Assembly (NCBI RefSeq): GCF_030265065.1
Contig: NC_080397.1
Location: forward strand, 25,054,501-25,118,500
Origin: Corythoichthys intestinalis
Taxonomy: Eukaryota; Chordata; Actinopteri; Syngnathiformes; Syngnathidae
Direction of reading: 5' to 3'
DNA: 64,000 bases
A program made the translations under genes and the position numbers. A model generated the notes under the pieces. It was not told the DNA's origin, ran no database searches, and was given only the letters and a program-made list of their open reading frames with translations. Positions 39,354-50,969 of this stretch are shown here, piece after piece. Each line of letters opens with the position of its first letter. The stretch's first letter is position 1.

Positions 39354-40398
39354 CAAGGGCGTAGGTTTGGTCTCAACATTGGTAGGGACGATATAACAGC
39401 ATAACCTGCATATACACTTTTTTTTTGCTGGGGACGGGACATTTATAAGACCAAACAGCCTGGGTGAACGGGCGTCAGGGCTATATTTCTCACCAATATG
39501 AACTTAATTAATTGATAGGCTAAATGATCAAGGCAAAATAAATCTGTATCGACTGCAACTAACTTTCCTGTGTATTGGTTCAGGTGATGCACCGTTCGAT
39601 GCAAACCTTTGTTTTAAAAATTACTAAAGAAACATTTTGAAAACTTCCAGAATAAATGTCTGGATTTTATTAGCAAATTTAAATTGCAATGTCTGAACAC
39701 AAATTATATTAATATACATAAGAAATACAAACTTTTTAATCATCAATTCTATAATCCATATATAAAAGGGGAATCCTTGGTTCACATTTCTTCCAGGTTG
39801 ATTAACGTTAACAGTAGAAAACATACAGGAGGATATTTCTCTCAACACAGCTACCTCCTTGAGTTCGAGAAATTCACACAGATTAATGTTATGCTAACTC
39901 CGATGCAGGGCGGACTTTCAGTAACAAAATTGGTGGTGTGTTCCCCACCTCCACAACATTAACATCTTTTTACATTACTTACAGTGGCTTCTGCTGACGG
40001 GAAAAAAACTTCTAATATCCCTCCTCTTCAAAGGGGGCGGAGGAGGCGGCATGTTGTATTTCTGTTGGGCTGTGAATGCGTGTGTGTGTGTGGGGGGGGG
40101 GGTGTCAAGTAATCAGCTAATCAAACGTGCGTTTGAGGGGGAAAAAATGGACTGGCACATTCAACAAGTGAAAAGGGGTCAATGTAAGTCTGAACATTAT
40201 GACAGTACTGTAATTCACTTAATAATGGTCGGGTCAGTTCTTCTTACAACATATGGGAAGACAATCTAAATGACCAATATACCTGAAGCCATTATATAAT
40301 GCAAATAGGGTTGCTTAAAAGTTGGTAGGGACAATTTCAGCATCCTGAAAATTGGTAGTGTTATGTCCCTACCGTCCCTATGTAAACCTACGCCATTG
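39354..40398. mobile_element. hAT-like element, 'GGGCGTAGGTTT' family, long copy
   Basis: An exact 8-bp duplication TTTATTAG lies at 39346-39353 and 40399-40406. The ends are CAAGGGCGTAGGTTTGGTCT and TAAACCTACGCCATTG. It is 1045 bp without a transposase frame. The 525-bp element at 18705-19229 is an internally deleted relative in the other orientation. Confidence 0.88.
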
Positions 40399-40571
40399 TT
40401 TATTAGCATAGTAAGATTTGAAAATACAGCTATTATTTAGTTCAAGTATGAGTCACTAACACAGAAGAGGCATTATTTTTCTTAAAAAATTATTTTTCAA
40501 TTCCATTGTTTTAAAAACGTTATTATCGTTCTATTATTTTAAGAATAATAAAGCCTGTTGAGTAACCTTTG

Positions 40572-41024
40572 TGTCACATTCTGCTGCTGGTTAGATTTTG
40601 TTTTGTTACAGAGCCGGTTGTGTGGGCGTTCCCGACATCGCACCTGCAGCTAATTCCAGCTAATCACCATTAGAATATAACGCTGGCTGAGATATTAACT
40701 TGCTGATCGCCATTTGACACTTGTGTTTTCGAGGCTCCTTGGATTTGCTAGCTTGTTTGTCAACCGTTTTTTGTTTTGTGATTCCTCTACCTTGTGCAGG
40801 TATTGAGTGTGGTTATTTTTGTTTTCTTACTGGCTCGCTGCCCATCGTTTAGTTTAGTGTTTGATCCCTGCCGACCTCTTGTCACGGACCGAATTTGCCA
40901 TTCCCCCCTTTTCCGTGATTGCGTGTTTGTTTGTTTTTTGTATTTGTAAACCCTTGTAAGCATTCCATCAATTGTTGTCTGCTCTTGGGTCCAATCTTGT
41001 ATTCCACACTCGCGGATCGTAACA
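40572..41024. mobile_element. Possible solo LTR (fossil)
   Basis: A 453-bp block beginning TGTCAC and ending GTAACA, flanked by CTTTG and CTCTG (4 of 5). The terminal dinucleotides and general look fit a solo LTR of a fish LTR retrotransposon, perhaps Gypsy type. No internal region is present. Family and age are uncertain. Confidence 0.35.
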
Positions 41025-41443
41025 CTCTGAGAATTTGAACCTGTGTCTTTGCTTATATAGCTATTATTTTATGATAAAACTGAATTTTCTATCCAGCTTG
41101 AGGAGGCACATTTTAAATTAAAGTGATAAGGCTTCTTTGATAGAGCTTCAAGTAAAATTTAAGTATCTTGAGGCCAGGCCGAGTGTCCTCTTTTTTGGAA
41201 ATCAAAATATGTTCACCCTAGGTTAGTAACAGTTACAACCAGTTACAGTTACACCTGCAGCCCCACTTGGCAAATAAAATTATCATTTAGAAACTGTAAT
41301 ATATATTTCCTTAGTTCTTAATTGGTTTTGATGAACTGAAACCTTTGTGTGTGATAATCATTCAAAAGACACAAAAATCAAGAAACCGGCTTCTGCCTAA
41401 TTTGCGATGCCATAGCCAACGAAGCAAGCAGTGTTTAGAAATC

Positions 41444-41449
41444 TTTATT
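41444..41449 (-). promoter_or_regulatory. Polyadenylation signal of natterin-like gene 2
   Basis: AATAAA on the minus strand about 32 nt beyond the stop codon at 41481. Confidence 0.65.
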
Positions 41450-41480
41450 GTAGACTATTGTGTTGCCATGCAATGTCGCT

Positions 41481-44400
41481 TCACGGAGACGGGCAGGGCT
41501 GCGCGTCCTCTACGGGCCGGCAGCGGTCCACCACAGCGCGGACTTCTCCGATTTGCACGCCGTCATAGGTGCCCGATACAGACGTCCACTGGGTCTCGCC
41601 GTTCCGGTACGTGCGACTGAGGCGGGCCGTGTACGGGATGTCGGCCTTGACCTTGCGGCCCTCCATCCGCACGCTGCACTCGTGATTCGGTGGTACCGTC
41701 AGCTCCACGGACACTGAGTGACTCATGGACTCCACCAGGGTGGTCCCGCGGGAAAAGCTCAGGGTCTTTTCGCCGCTAAGCTCCAGGCCCCCTGAGCCAA
41801 TCAACGGGATCTTGGCCGTGATGCTACCAGCGATGCCCAGCATGGTGGCCCGCCCGATGTCCCAGGTGGTTTCCTTCTCACTGGTCTTGGAGATCGTCAC
41901 CATCTTCGTCACTGCCTGAAGGAGTATAGGAGGGACTTAAAGCTCACTTTCAGAGGGGAAATTATGGAAATACAGTGGACCCTAATATATATATTTTTTT
42001 CAATTTGATGTTGTTGTTTTTTTTTGCGTGTGTTGCTAACTTTTTTGTTGCTCTCGTACGGAGAGTCCTTGGGTTACGATGAGTCCCATTCCTACGCTGG
42101 CGACGTAATCCGAATTTACGCGTAAATTGGATTTTACTGTTACAGTAAAAAATTACGCCAAAAAAACGTTCTATAAAGAAGGTAACATACGTTAAAATAA
42201 TATTTAGTTATCATTATTGCTGAGAGGTGGATTAAGAGTTTTCACTGGTTAATTTGCAAATGAAAGCACGGACCATGACCATTGTAGGCCGTAGCTGACG
42301 CCAACAAAACCAACTCACCAACTCCTCCATTCCTTTCTTACTCACGCCAGTCGGACACATGGTGCACATTGAAACTTGAAGTTTACATGCAACCCAATTT
42401 ATTAAATCACTGTCCTTATTTTTAGGTCACGTGAACCAGAAGTTGTTTGACTTTCAGTGACGTAAGGTGTATGTGAACTTAAAACTGCATTTGGCGATGA
42501 GCAAGTCGTTTTTGTCCACCGGTTTAACCTTGTGTCTGAACGTGGCATATCTTGACCAATGTGCATCGGTGTTTCTCTTCTTTCTCTGTGCTGTTATGTT
42601 AAATTTTGTTTCCATGGTAATTGCAATTCTTTTGGTTTAATCTAGAAGACCAGGCTTTCTTCTTTGGGGCCATAATGTGAATAAAGGAGGCCGCAAAAAA
42701 ACAAAGATACTCAATACGGCATTATGTGCGTTAGCTGAGCAGAAACTATGGTGCTGGGGACTTAATGGCAGGCAAGGCACGGGCGTCGTAAAGTCGAAAT
42801 GTCGTAGGTCTAGGGCAGGGTTCAATAAATCCGGACCTTGGTGCCACTTTTCCTGTCGTGTTTTCCACGTCTCTCTCCCCTAACACACCTGAATCAAATG
42901 ATTATGTCATCAGCACCTCTTTAGAAGCCTGATAATGATCCTGATTATTTTGATTCAGGTGTGTTGGAGGAGGGAGACATGGAAAACACGACAGGATAAG
43001 TGGCACCAAGGTCCGGATTTAGTTAACCCTGGTCTAGGGCATCGTAACACAAAGACTCCCTGGACAATATTGCATTTTCAGCAATTCCCCAAACCAACCT
43101 TTGAGTAAATTCCAAATAATTCCCATCTATATCCATGGAATATTTTAAATTCATTTTAGCCACTCTACCTGGCACTCATTGTTGGTGACGCTGGAGATCC
43201 GCATGGTCTCAGGTGGGTACTGAAATATGGCCACCCGGTCCAGGTCGTAGCGAACATGAGAGATATGCTGCGTGTACGCGTCGCGGTTGACCGTCAGAAC
43301 CTGATATTTCTTGTACCAGTATTCGTCGCCCTCCCAAGGCAGGAAGAAAGCCTCAAACTGTGGCACCACCTTGCCCAGGCCATACTTGTTCCTGCCCACG
43401 TAGATGCCCGCACCGACGCAGGTCCGAACCGAGTTTGGTGGCACTGAACCGTAGGAACCTTCCTTCCACTCCAGGAACTCAAAGTTGTCCTTGTTAGCCA
43501 GGACATGGAAGTCGGGGGCGTAGTACTCGGCGTCCCCGTACGGGTAGCGACAGTAGGGCCCTAGGTCGTCATTGTAGAAGCCTGCCTCACACTTGTACAT
43601 GCACACATAGTCGGTGCGTTCGGTGTATCCGTTGTAGATGGCAACCGCCCCATTGGGCAGCGAGCCGTTCCACGGGTGCCACTCCAGGTTGACGTTATCA
43701 CCGAACAGGAAATCAGACGGTAGCGCTTCGCGTCCCTCCAGGTCAGCGGGAGCGACCGGGGATGGTGACGCAGCCAGAGCCCGGTCCGGCACAACACCCT
43801 CTAACTGTGGGTTGAGGAGGGACACTGTAGAAGAAAGCGACAGGATTGTTAAAGCGTAGGACAAAGTTATGATCAAGCGCATCAGGAAGAATCAGGTTGT
43901 AAAATTTCCCCAAAATAAAAGAATTTTAATATTTTGTTGTGAAATGATGGAGAAAAACACCAATAAAACCTAATATTTCTATGAAGTAGACGAAATTCCT
44001 GTTCGCAGACATTTTCAAGTGTCAGAACTGTTTTATTCACGTTACGACGTACCCGACTTATGTTATTTCGACTTTACGACGCCGGAGTGTCGTTTAAATT
44101 TTTTTTTTTTTTTTATGTTGACTTTTGTTTTGTGATGCATTCATTTAACTTTTCGCTGGAAGCATAGCGCATATAGTACTCATGGAACGCGAGTAAGAGA
44201 AGAATGTATTTGCATATACAAAGAAGAGCGCACTTACGCGGAAATTAAGGTTACATCGCCAGCGTAGGAACGGAACTCATTCATAACCCGGGGACTACCT
44301 GTATTGTATTTACCCTGTGTCGTATTCGTACAGCCAAAAGCCAAAAACCGCAGCATACTGGCATGGTCTTCTCCTTCTCATCCTTTTTTCCCCAAATATA

Positions 44401-46588
44401 ATCCTTACATGAAACGAGTATACACTATATGACAGAGTGGTAGCACACGACTGGAAAAAACTGTTTTCTGCCTAACTGATTCATTGTTGAACTGGACAAG
44501 TTGAACACCAAATATCCAAAGAAAGGCAACGCTGGGGAGAAAAGGCACCTTGTTTATGGACGGCAAGCCCAAATGTGAAACAGCCTTCGTCTGCGTGCAA
44601 GATAGAAAACAGAAAGAACGCAACTCTAGAATGAGTAACTCTAAAGAGCCTGCTCCTATTCAATGTGTGCTTCTTTATAACTGCGTTCGAGTCTATCAGT
44701 ATTTACTTGCTGTGTGCTAACTGTGCTTGTTAAAGTTGTAGCCTATCGCGGAGAATGCACAAACATCAAAACATTTGTCACGCATATGGAACAGTGTGCA
44801 ATATGCATGACTATGATAGAAGAGACAACCGAAGAGGTTTCGTAACATGACACAGAGTGCATGTTTAATTTTTCTTTATATCTATATTCGAGTCAATCAT
44901 CGTTTACCAGCTGTGCGCTAACAGTGCCTTCATTTGTCATTGATATGTAACGGCGTGTAATACAAGACAATAAATATGAGAAATGATAACGTCTCAATGA
45001 AGACGTTGGATCTAATGGTCATCTCTAAGGTTGTTCGATAATGAATTTTTAACCGATAATAGATATCCCGACATTGTCTCCATAAATCTGATACCGATAT
45101 CAAACCGATACTGATATATGCTGTCGTGGTCTTAACATATTATGACTAATTGTAGTGTGATGTCCCACTGGATGCTTTAATAAGGATAAATGTAACAACT
45201 TTTAAGGTTTTCCAAATAAACATTCTGTGAAAAATAAGACAATAACTTCAACTGAAGTTTTGGAAAAGTGTCTATATTGCACCCCTATATTTATTGTTGA
45301 AATCAAAATTGTGCAAACACCAGTTTTAATCATATAAACCCTGACAAGCCGCTAGATGATGACAAAGCATTACTAATACAGGCAGTCGAAAAGCGGAGAC
45401 TCATCCAGACAATGTTTTGTCAATGAGTTATTCCCAAGGTGCTTTCGCACAGATTTTTGTATTTTGTTCCTCTTCTTAGCGACTATTTCTTTCTGGTAGT
45501 ACAGTAGTTACATAAATATAATGAGTTTAAAATTCATTTTTTCCCCCACTCATTTATTGTTCATTTAATTTTTGCTCTCTGAATGCAAATGGTCTGCTCA
45601 CATAACAAATACTAAGCATCTTGAGTTGGAAACATCTAATGATCAATAAGTATAACTTCTGTGCTAAACTGTGACCAGCACTTGTACAAAGGCTGAAGGC
45701 TTCTACTTCACTTTGAAGGCAACATTCATATTGGCCCGAAACCGATCATGAAAAATCGATGTCGATATTATCCGATATCATTTAAAAATGCTGTATCGGC
45801 CAATATTATTGGCTACCAGATAATATCGGACAACTCCAGTCGTCTCGGCTCGCTTGTACTCAAACTGTTTGGCCACTCTCGCAATACATCATTTGATACA
45901 AGACTTATTGCTCGAACTGGGGAACTTTATTTAATTTTAATTTGCCCTGCGGCCCGCAATTTATAAGACTGAAGCCTTCTCTGTCGTTCTGCACAGTCTG
46001 TAAGTTATCTCTGGTACAAAAGAACTTACGCACTCTGGCTTCACACATTCATTCCAAAATGACAAGACCTATTTTCAGTGTTTAAACATTATTTTCTACA
46101 TTATCTTAGTTCTAAGAAATTTGTCATTTGCGTATTTAGATTCTTTGAACAACCATCTTGCATATGAAGGTTATTTATACTCAAAGACTAACTGTAAGAG
46201 TGCTGAGGAGAAAAGTGTTGAATCGATTGATAAGTATAAAACTTGAAAGTAAGGATGTTGTGTACAACAATATTAGTGGTTATGTCCCAAATAAAGGATG
46301 TAAACTTGAGGAGAAAAGATTAGTTGACTTGAAGCATTCCACGGACAGAGAGATTTGTGATTGGTGCAGATTGTAATGCACAGGATCAGGGGATGACATA
46401 ACGAAGAAGTGACGGATAAGTTTGGCATCCAGGAAAGGAACTTGATGCCGGTATACTTTGCAAAAAGGATCTAGGTGCCCCCGTGCCCCACAATTATTCA
46501 AACGTTCACCTTTCCTGCGCCGGGAGCTCTTCACGACGTCGCCACAGACGCCACTCATGAGCACGCACAGCAACAATAACGCCCTCAT
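41481..46588 (-). CDS. Natterin-like protein 2 (DM9 + aerolysin-type pore-forming domain)
   Basis: Minus-strand exons: 46510-46588, 43169-43824 and 41481-41915. Phases are 1 and then 0, giving 389 residues. Exon 1 begins with ATG directly after an acceptor (ggccag) and encodes a clear signal peptide, MRALLLLCVLMSGVCG, then a basic SSRRRK. Exon 2 holds the DM9-type half (WNGSLPNGAV, TERTDYVCMYKCEAGFY, GSYGSVPP, KYGLGKVV, FFLPWEGDEYWYKKYQVL). Exon 3 starts at NNECQ|AV and holds the aerolysin/ETX-like half ([36 protein letters not shown]). An ATG at 43882 could start a shorter form, but the acceptor at 43824 and the matching exon-1 phase favour the three-exon model. All exons are open. Two other transposon groups occupy its introns. 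Confidence 0.92.
42056..43068. mobile_element. TIR element in intron 2 of natterin-like gene 2
   Basis: GGAGAGTCCTTGGGTTACGA at left faces, as reverse complement, GGGAGTCTTTGTGTTACGAT at right. It hosts the 216-bp MITE at 42816-43031. A related block (ACGTTACGACGTACCC ... CCAGCGTAGGAACGGAACTC) occurs at about 44035-44305 in intron 1. Superfamily not determined. Confidence 0.5.
42816..43031. mobile_element. hAT-like MITE of the 'CCTGTCGTGTTTT' family, complete copy
   Basis: An exact 8-bp duplication GTCTAGGG lies at 42808-42815 and 43032-43039. The ends CAGGGTTCAATAAATCCGGA and TCCGGATTTAGTTAACCCTG are inverted. Nearly the whole 216 bp folds on itself. A decayed relative lies at 29110-29321. 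Confidence 0.9.
45030..45837. mobile_element. Probable hAT-like element in intron 1 of natterin-like gene 2
   Basis: GGTTGTTCGATAATGAATTT at left and ATAATATCGGACAACTCCAG at right form an inverted pair. Subterminal CGATATCAAACCGATAC-type motifs occur, as in a common fish family. The flanks TCATCTCT and TCGTCTCG match at 6 of 8. No transposase is seen. Confidence 0.55.
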
Positions 46589-46852
46589 CTGGCCGTCAAA
46601 CAACAAGGCATATAATAGCAAAGTCAAACACACAAATACAGTACAATATATGCCTATAAATGTACGTTTTCACTCAAAAAGGTGGTGAAAAAACTAAACA
46701 AGAAGACACTGCTTTATGAATTCGAAGCATAATTTAACAATTTAAATATTTATCATCATGAAAATTCATAAATCTCAGTCATTATGATTCTGTTAATGTT
46801 ATTATTGTATATGAATGATGTTTCTGGTTCAGATTGAATAAACAGGACTCAC

Positions 46853-46890
46853 CCTGACTGAGTGCGCCTCTCCAGTGTGTCCTCCTTCCA
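46853..46890 (-). other. Probable 5'UTR exon of natterin-like gene 2
   Basis: Downstream of a TATA box, the minus strand reads ...CACTCAGTCAGG followed by a strong donor gtgagtcc (at 46852). The next acceptor (ggccag, at 46589) lies directly before the start codon. The transcript start is estimated, not observed. Confidence 0.55.
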
Positions 46891-46902
46891 TCCGAGGCGG
46901 AT

Positions 46903-46909
46903 TTTTATA
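46903..46909 (-). promoter_or_regulatory. TATA box of natterin-like gene 2
   Basis: TATAAAA on the minus strand in a GC-rich setting (GCGGCGTATAAAAATCCGCC), about 25-30 bp before the inferred 5'UTR exon. Confidence 0.6.
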
Positions 46910-47031
46910 CGCCGCTCTGCACCAGAGCCATAAACACGCCTGTTAACCGCTCAAATGTAACGCTAATGTCTTCTAACATGTGATAGACACAATGCCACAC
47001 GCAGCCCAAAATGAAATAAAGGTAGTTGAAT

Positions 47032-47151
47032 TCCTTTGACAACGATAGACGTCCAATCCATTTTAAATGGAAGGGGTGGCAGCACCCTATCAGACTGCTG
47101 GCAACCCTCCCAGCCAAAATGGATTGGACGTCTGTAGCCGGCAGCCAATAA
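47032..47151. repeat. Short hairpin repeat, 'GGACGTCCAAT' family, copy 3
   Basis: AGACGTCCAATCCATTTTAA at left faces AAAATGGATTGGACGTCTGT at right, with a GGCAGCACC loop. It lies just upstream of the natterin-like gene 2 promoter and matches the copies at 19916 and 22924. Confidence 0.75.
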
Positions 47152-47401
47152 GTTAAGACAGCACACTTAAAACATACACGCACTTTATTAGGTACCAGAG
47201 TTGGATGGTAACATGTTACATTTACTTCAGTAACTTTTTGAGTAAAATGTACTTGTAAGTGTAGTTTTACCACGCCATACCTTTTACTTTTACTTAAATA
47301 GATTTGTGAAGAAAAAAACGCTACTCTTGCTCTGCTACTTTGGCCTACGCTAGAATCGTTACATTTTTCCACTTTTTTCTACGTATTAGACTTTATAGAT
47401 A

Positions 47402-48991
47402 CAGTGCCTTGCAAAAGTATTCGGCCCCCTTGAATCTTGCAACCTTTCGCCACATTTCAGGCTTCAAACATAAAGATATAAAATTTTAATTTTTTGTCAA
47501 GAATCAACAAGAAGTGGGACACAATCGTGAAGTGGAACAACATTTATTGGATAATTTAAACTTTTTTAACAAATAAAAAACTGAAAAGTGGGGCGTGCAA
47601 TATTATTCGGCCCCTTTACTTTCAGTGCAGCAAACTCACTCCAGAAGTTCAGTGAGGATCTCTGAATGATCCAATGTTGTCCTAAATGACCGATGATGAT
47701 AAATAGAATCCACCTGTGTGTAATCAAGTCTCCGTATAAATGCACCTGCTCTGTGATCGTCTCAGGGTTCTGTTTAAAGTGCAGAGAGCATTGTGAAAAC
47801 CAAGGAACACACCAGGCAGGTCCGAGATACTGTTGTGGAGAAGTTTAAAGCCGGATTTGGATACAAAAAGATTTCCCAAGCTTTAAACATCTCAAGGAGC
47901 ACTGTGCAAGCCATCATATTGAAATGGAAGGAGCATCAGACCACTGCAAATCTACCAAGACCTGGCCGTCCTTCCAAACTTTCTTCTCAAACAAGGAGAA
48001 AACTGATCAGAGATGCAGCCAAGAGGCCCATGATCACTCTGGATGAACTGCAGAGATCTACAGCTGAGGTGGGAGAGTCTGTCCATAGGACAACAATCAG
48101 TCGTACACTGCACAAATCTGGCCTTTATGGAAGAGTGGCAAGAAGAAAGCCATTTCTCAAAGATATCCATAAAAAGTCCCGTTTAAAGTTTGCCACAAGC
48201 CACCTGGGAGACACACCAAACATGTGGAAGAAGGTGCTCTGGTCAGATGAAACCAAAATTGAACTTTTTGGCCACAATGCAAAACGATATGTTTGGCGTA
48301 ACCCTGAACACACCATCCCCACTGTCAAACATGGTGGTGGCAGCATCATGTTTTGGGCCTGCTTTTCTTCAGCAGGGACAGGGAAGATGGTTAAAATTGA
48401 CGGGAAGATGGATGCAGCCAAATACAGGAACATTCTGGAAGAAAACCTGTTGGTATCTGCACAAGACCTGAGACTGGGACGGAGATTTATCTTCCAACAG
48501 GACAATGATCCAAAACATAAAGCCAAATCTACAATGGAATGGTTAAAAAATAAACGTATCCAGGTGTTAGAATGGCCAAGTCAAAGTCCAGACCTGAATC
48601 CAATCGAGAATCTGTGGAAAGAGCTGAAGACTGCTATTCACAAACACTCTCCATCCAACCTCACTGAGCTCGAGCTGTTTTGCAAGGAAGAATGGGCAAG
48701 AATGTCAGTCGCTCGATATGCAAAAGTGATAGAAACATACCCCAAGCAAAAGATGGCGCTACAAAGTATTAATGCAAGGGGGCCGAATAATATTGCGCGC
48801 CCCACTTTTCAGTTTTTTATTTGTTAAAAAAGTTTAAATTATCCAATAAATGTTGTTCCACTTCACGATTGTGTCCCACTTGTTGTTGATACTTGACAAA
48901 AAATTAAAATTTTATATCTTTATGTTTGAAGCCTGAAATGTGGCGAAAGGTTGCAAGGTTCAAGGGGGCCGAATACTTTTGCAAGGCACTG
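47402..48991 (+). mobile_element. Tc1-like transposon with long, almost identical inverted repeats
   Basis: It begins CAGTGCCTTGCAAAAGTATT and ends with its complement, flanked by TA (47400-47401, 48992-48993). The terminal inverted repeats are about 205 bp and differ at only a few positions, which points to recent insertion. The transposase frame at 47793-48827 fills the centre. Confidence 0.95.
47793..48827 (+). CDS. Tc1-like transposase, open frame but no ATG at the usual start
   Basis: An uninterrupted 344-codon frame encodes a DNA-binding N-terminus (YKKISQALNISRSTVQAII, the GRPSKLS hook) and a DD34E catalytic domain. Catalytic residues are Asp152 (LWSDETKIE), Asp237 (FQQDNDPKH) and Glu272 (NPIENLW), with the expected 34-residue gap, plus the glycine-rich VKHGGGSIMFW. 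The codon where relatives have ATG is GTG (47793); the next in-frame ATG is about 80 codons in and would lose the first helix-turn-helix. Compared with relatives as I remember them, about six residues are missing after RYVWR. The copy therefore looks recent but probably inactive. Confidence 0.9.
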   Translation: MKTKEHTRQVRDTVVEKFKAGFGYKKISQALNISRSTVQAIILKWKEHQTTANLPRPGRPSKLSSQTRRKLIRDAAKRPMITLDELQRSTAEVGESVHRTTISRTLHKSGLYGRVARRKPFLKDIHKKSRLKFATSHLGDTPNMWKKVLWSDETKIELFGHNAKRYVWRNPEHTIPTVKHGGGSIMFWACFSSAGTGKMVKIDGKMDAAKYRNILEENLLVSAQDLRLGRRFIFQQDNDPKHKAKSTMEWLKNKRIQVLEWPSQSPDLNPIENLWKELKTAIHKHSPSNLTELELFCKEEWARMSVARYAKVIETYPKQKMALQSINARGPNNIARPTFQFFIC

Positions 48992-49238
48992 TATATATGT
49001 ATATGTGTATATACTGTATAAAAAATTTTTAAAAATCGGCGTCTGAATGAATATTGTTCCACTTCGGAACTGGTACCTGAAACCACTCTTGGTGATGATC
49101 TGGCTGAGGGGGTTTAGCCCTATGCAGAGCAGCAGGGGTATATATATATTTGTATTTTTTATTTTTGCAGTAGATGGTGACAGACACTACTAGTTTCACC
49201 AATTAGACGTTGCAATAGTAATCACATGACTCCATTAA

Positions 49239-50969
49239 AGTGCGTATGACACCAAAAAGCATGTTTATTTCATATTTCACGCAGTGTTTTATGCTCCTGA
49301 ATGAAATGGACTGCTTGGATGTTTGTGGAAGAGATCGTTTTATATATTCAATTTGTGAATCCTGCGCCATGAAAATGACTGACTTCCGGCTTCAGTCTCG
49401 GGTTTAGGACGAATGTGAATGTGACGTCAGCCGGGTCAGCATCTCACAATACAGCATTGCTTTATAGCATGCAGATGGACTCCGGATTCACCTGATTTTG
49501 CAGATTAATTTATTCATTTTTCGCATCACGCCAGCCAAACGGCTGCAGAAAATTGTTGCTGCACCAGGAGAGGCGTGTGAGTCTTTTTGGGTTTCAAAAG
49601 GTTCCCGTTCACTGCGGATATTGGCCAAAGCAAGCCCTACTGCTGTGGAACCATTGGATTTACGAGGAAGTGAGTAAACATCGTATTTTGTATTATGTCA
49701 AATACTGGGATCAAGGCACAAGTTTTAAAATAGAGGTGGCTTGCATTTCGTGGCTGACATACTCCTTGTCCACCGAGATGCCACTCGATTGACGACCTGC
49801 GGCTTGTTTGCACCTCCCCCCATACTCGGTTTATTGCCCTCTTCGTGTGCCCGGTGTTCTGTCAAATTTTCAACCCTATCAGAAATTGCAACTTTGTGTT
49901 AAAATGGCCGCGGATACAGCGATTACAAAGTAAACACTACAAACTTTATTTAAATAAAGGACTATTTACTTACGTTTGATCATGGACGGACATGTAGAAA
50001 AGTTCTCCTCAGACACATCCTGCCATGTTAGCTGCACAATAACTGCACGCCACTCTCTGCTTACATCTTCACCGTGTAAAAAGGCATTATTTTACGCCAT
50101 ATTCGTGTTGACCATGTAGCAGCTACGCACTCCTCTGACGTCGGCTGGTTTGTCCGGTGGTACTCTCCAGCTGCTTCCCCGGCGAGCTCTCCTGTCCGTA
50201 GCAGGGGAACGAGCTGTAACTTTTTCGTCGCCGGGCGGGTTGCCGATCGGCGAAGACAATCGACAACCCCGCCGCCATGTGATATGATCCGGGTTAGTTT
50301 TGTGTGATCTTTCTCTTCGAAAAGCGAAAATAAGACTTTGAGAAGTCACTCGGTTCGTGTTAAGATGTCGGCTAGCTGTCATGCCTCTTGGTTTGTTTAC
50401 ATTCTCCAAAGCCAGGGCAGGGAAATGACAAAAGTCTGACTAACTACTGTGGCATAAAATATCGTTCGGGAGGTGCGACAGTAAAGGTGAAGTCGACAGT
50501 TTTGACCATTATGGAGTAATTTTGCAATGTCGTAGTGAATAAATGCATTTTTATTATTTCATATTCCATTTCGCACAAGACTGTTATTTGTCATGACCAT
50601 ACCATTAATTTAGCAATTGGGAAAAAAATACTTTGATAAAAAGAATATCCTGTAAAAATATTGGAGTAGCGAGACTAAAACAATGACATTTTGAGGCTCT
50701 CTTCATCGCATTTTCCTCGTTCTGGGTAATTCCCCCTCAATGGGCTGAATTCTAAATCAGATGAAACCATTACCCTGCCGACGTCATCCTCCTGTTGGGG
50801 ACGCTAGAGCCCGATAATGGTAGGCGTGGCTAAACGGTGGATTAAAAGACTAATTTCTTGTCATCAGCGCTTTGCCAAATTGTGTTATATAGTCGAATTG
50901 TCTCAAAATATGATTCTAATTCACATAATAATGCTATTCAACACTTTTTTTTAACCTGTCGTATGCACT
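49239..50969. mobile_element. TTAA-flanked transposon, Kolobok-like
   Basis: TTAA stands on both sides (49235-49238, 50970-50973). The left end AGTGCGTATGACACC matches the reverse complement of the right end, AGTGCATACGACAGG. TTAA duplications with an AG start suit Kolobok/T2-type elements. Length 1731 bp. A frame near 49565-49690 (RRVSLFGFQKVPVHCG ... WIYEEVSK) faintly resembles a THAP domain, but no transposase is evident. Confidence 0.7.

Larger units (their letters stand above)
39021..41220. mobile_element. TIR element 'TAGGGTGAACA', host of two later insertions
   Basis: It starts TAGGGTGAACAAATGTCC and ends with the complement (ATATGTTCACCCTA). Further inside, the right end has GTGTCCTCTTTTTTGG facing left-end TGTCCTTTTTGCCC. 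It is flanked by GGTTATTG and GGTTAGTA (6 of 8), which suggests hAT. Removing the insertions at 39354-40398 and 40572-41024 leaves about 690 bp of non-coding element. Confidence 0.65.
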
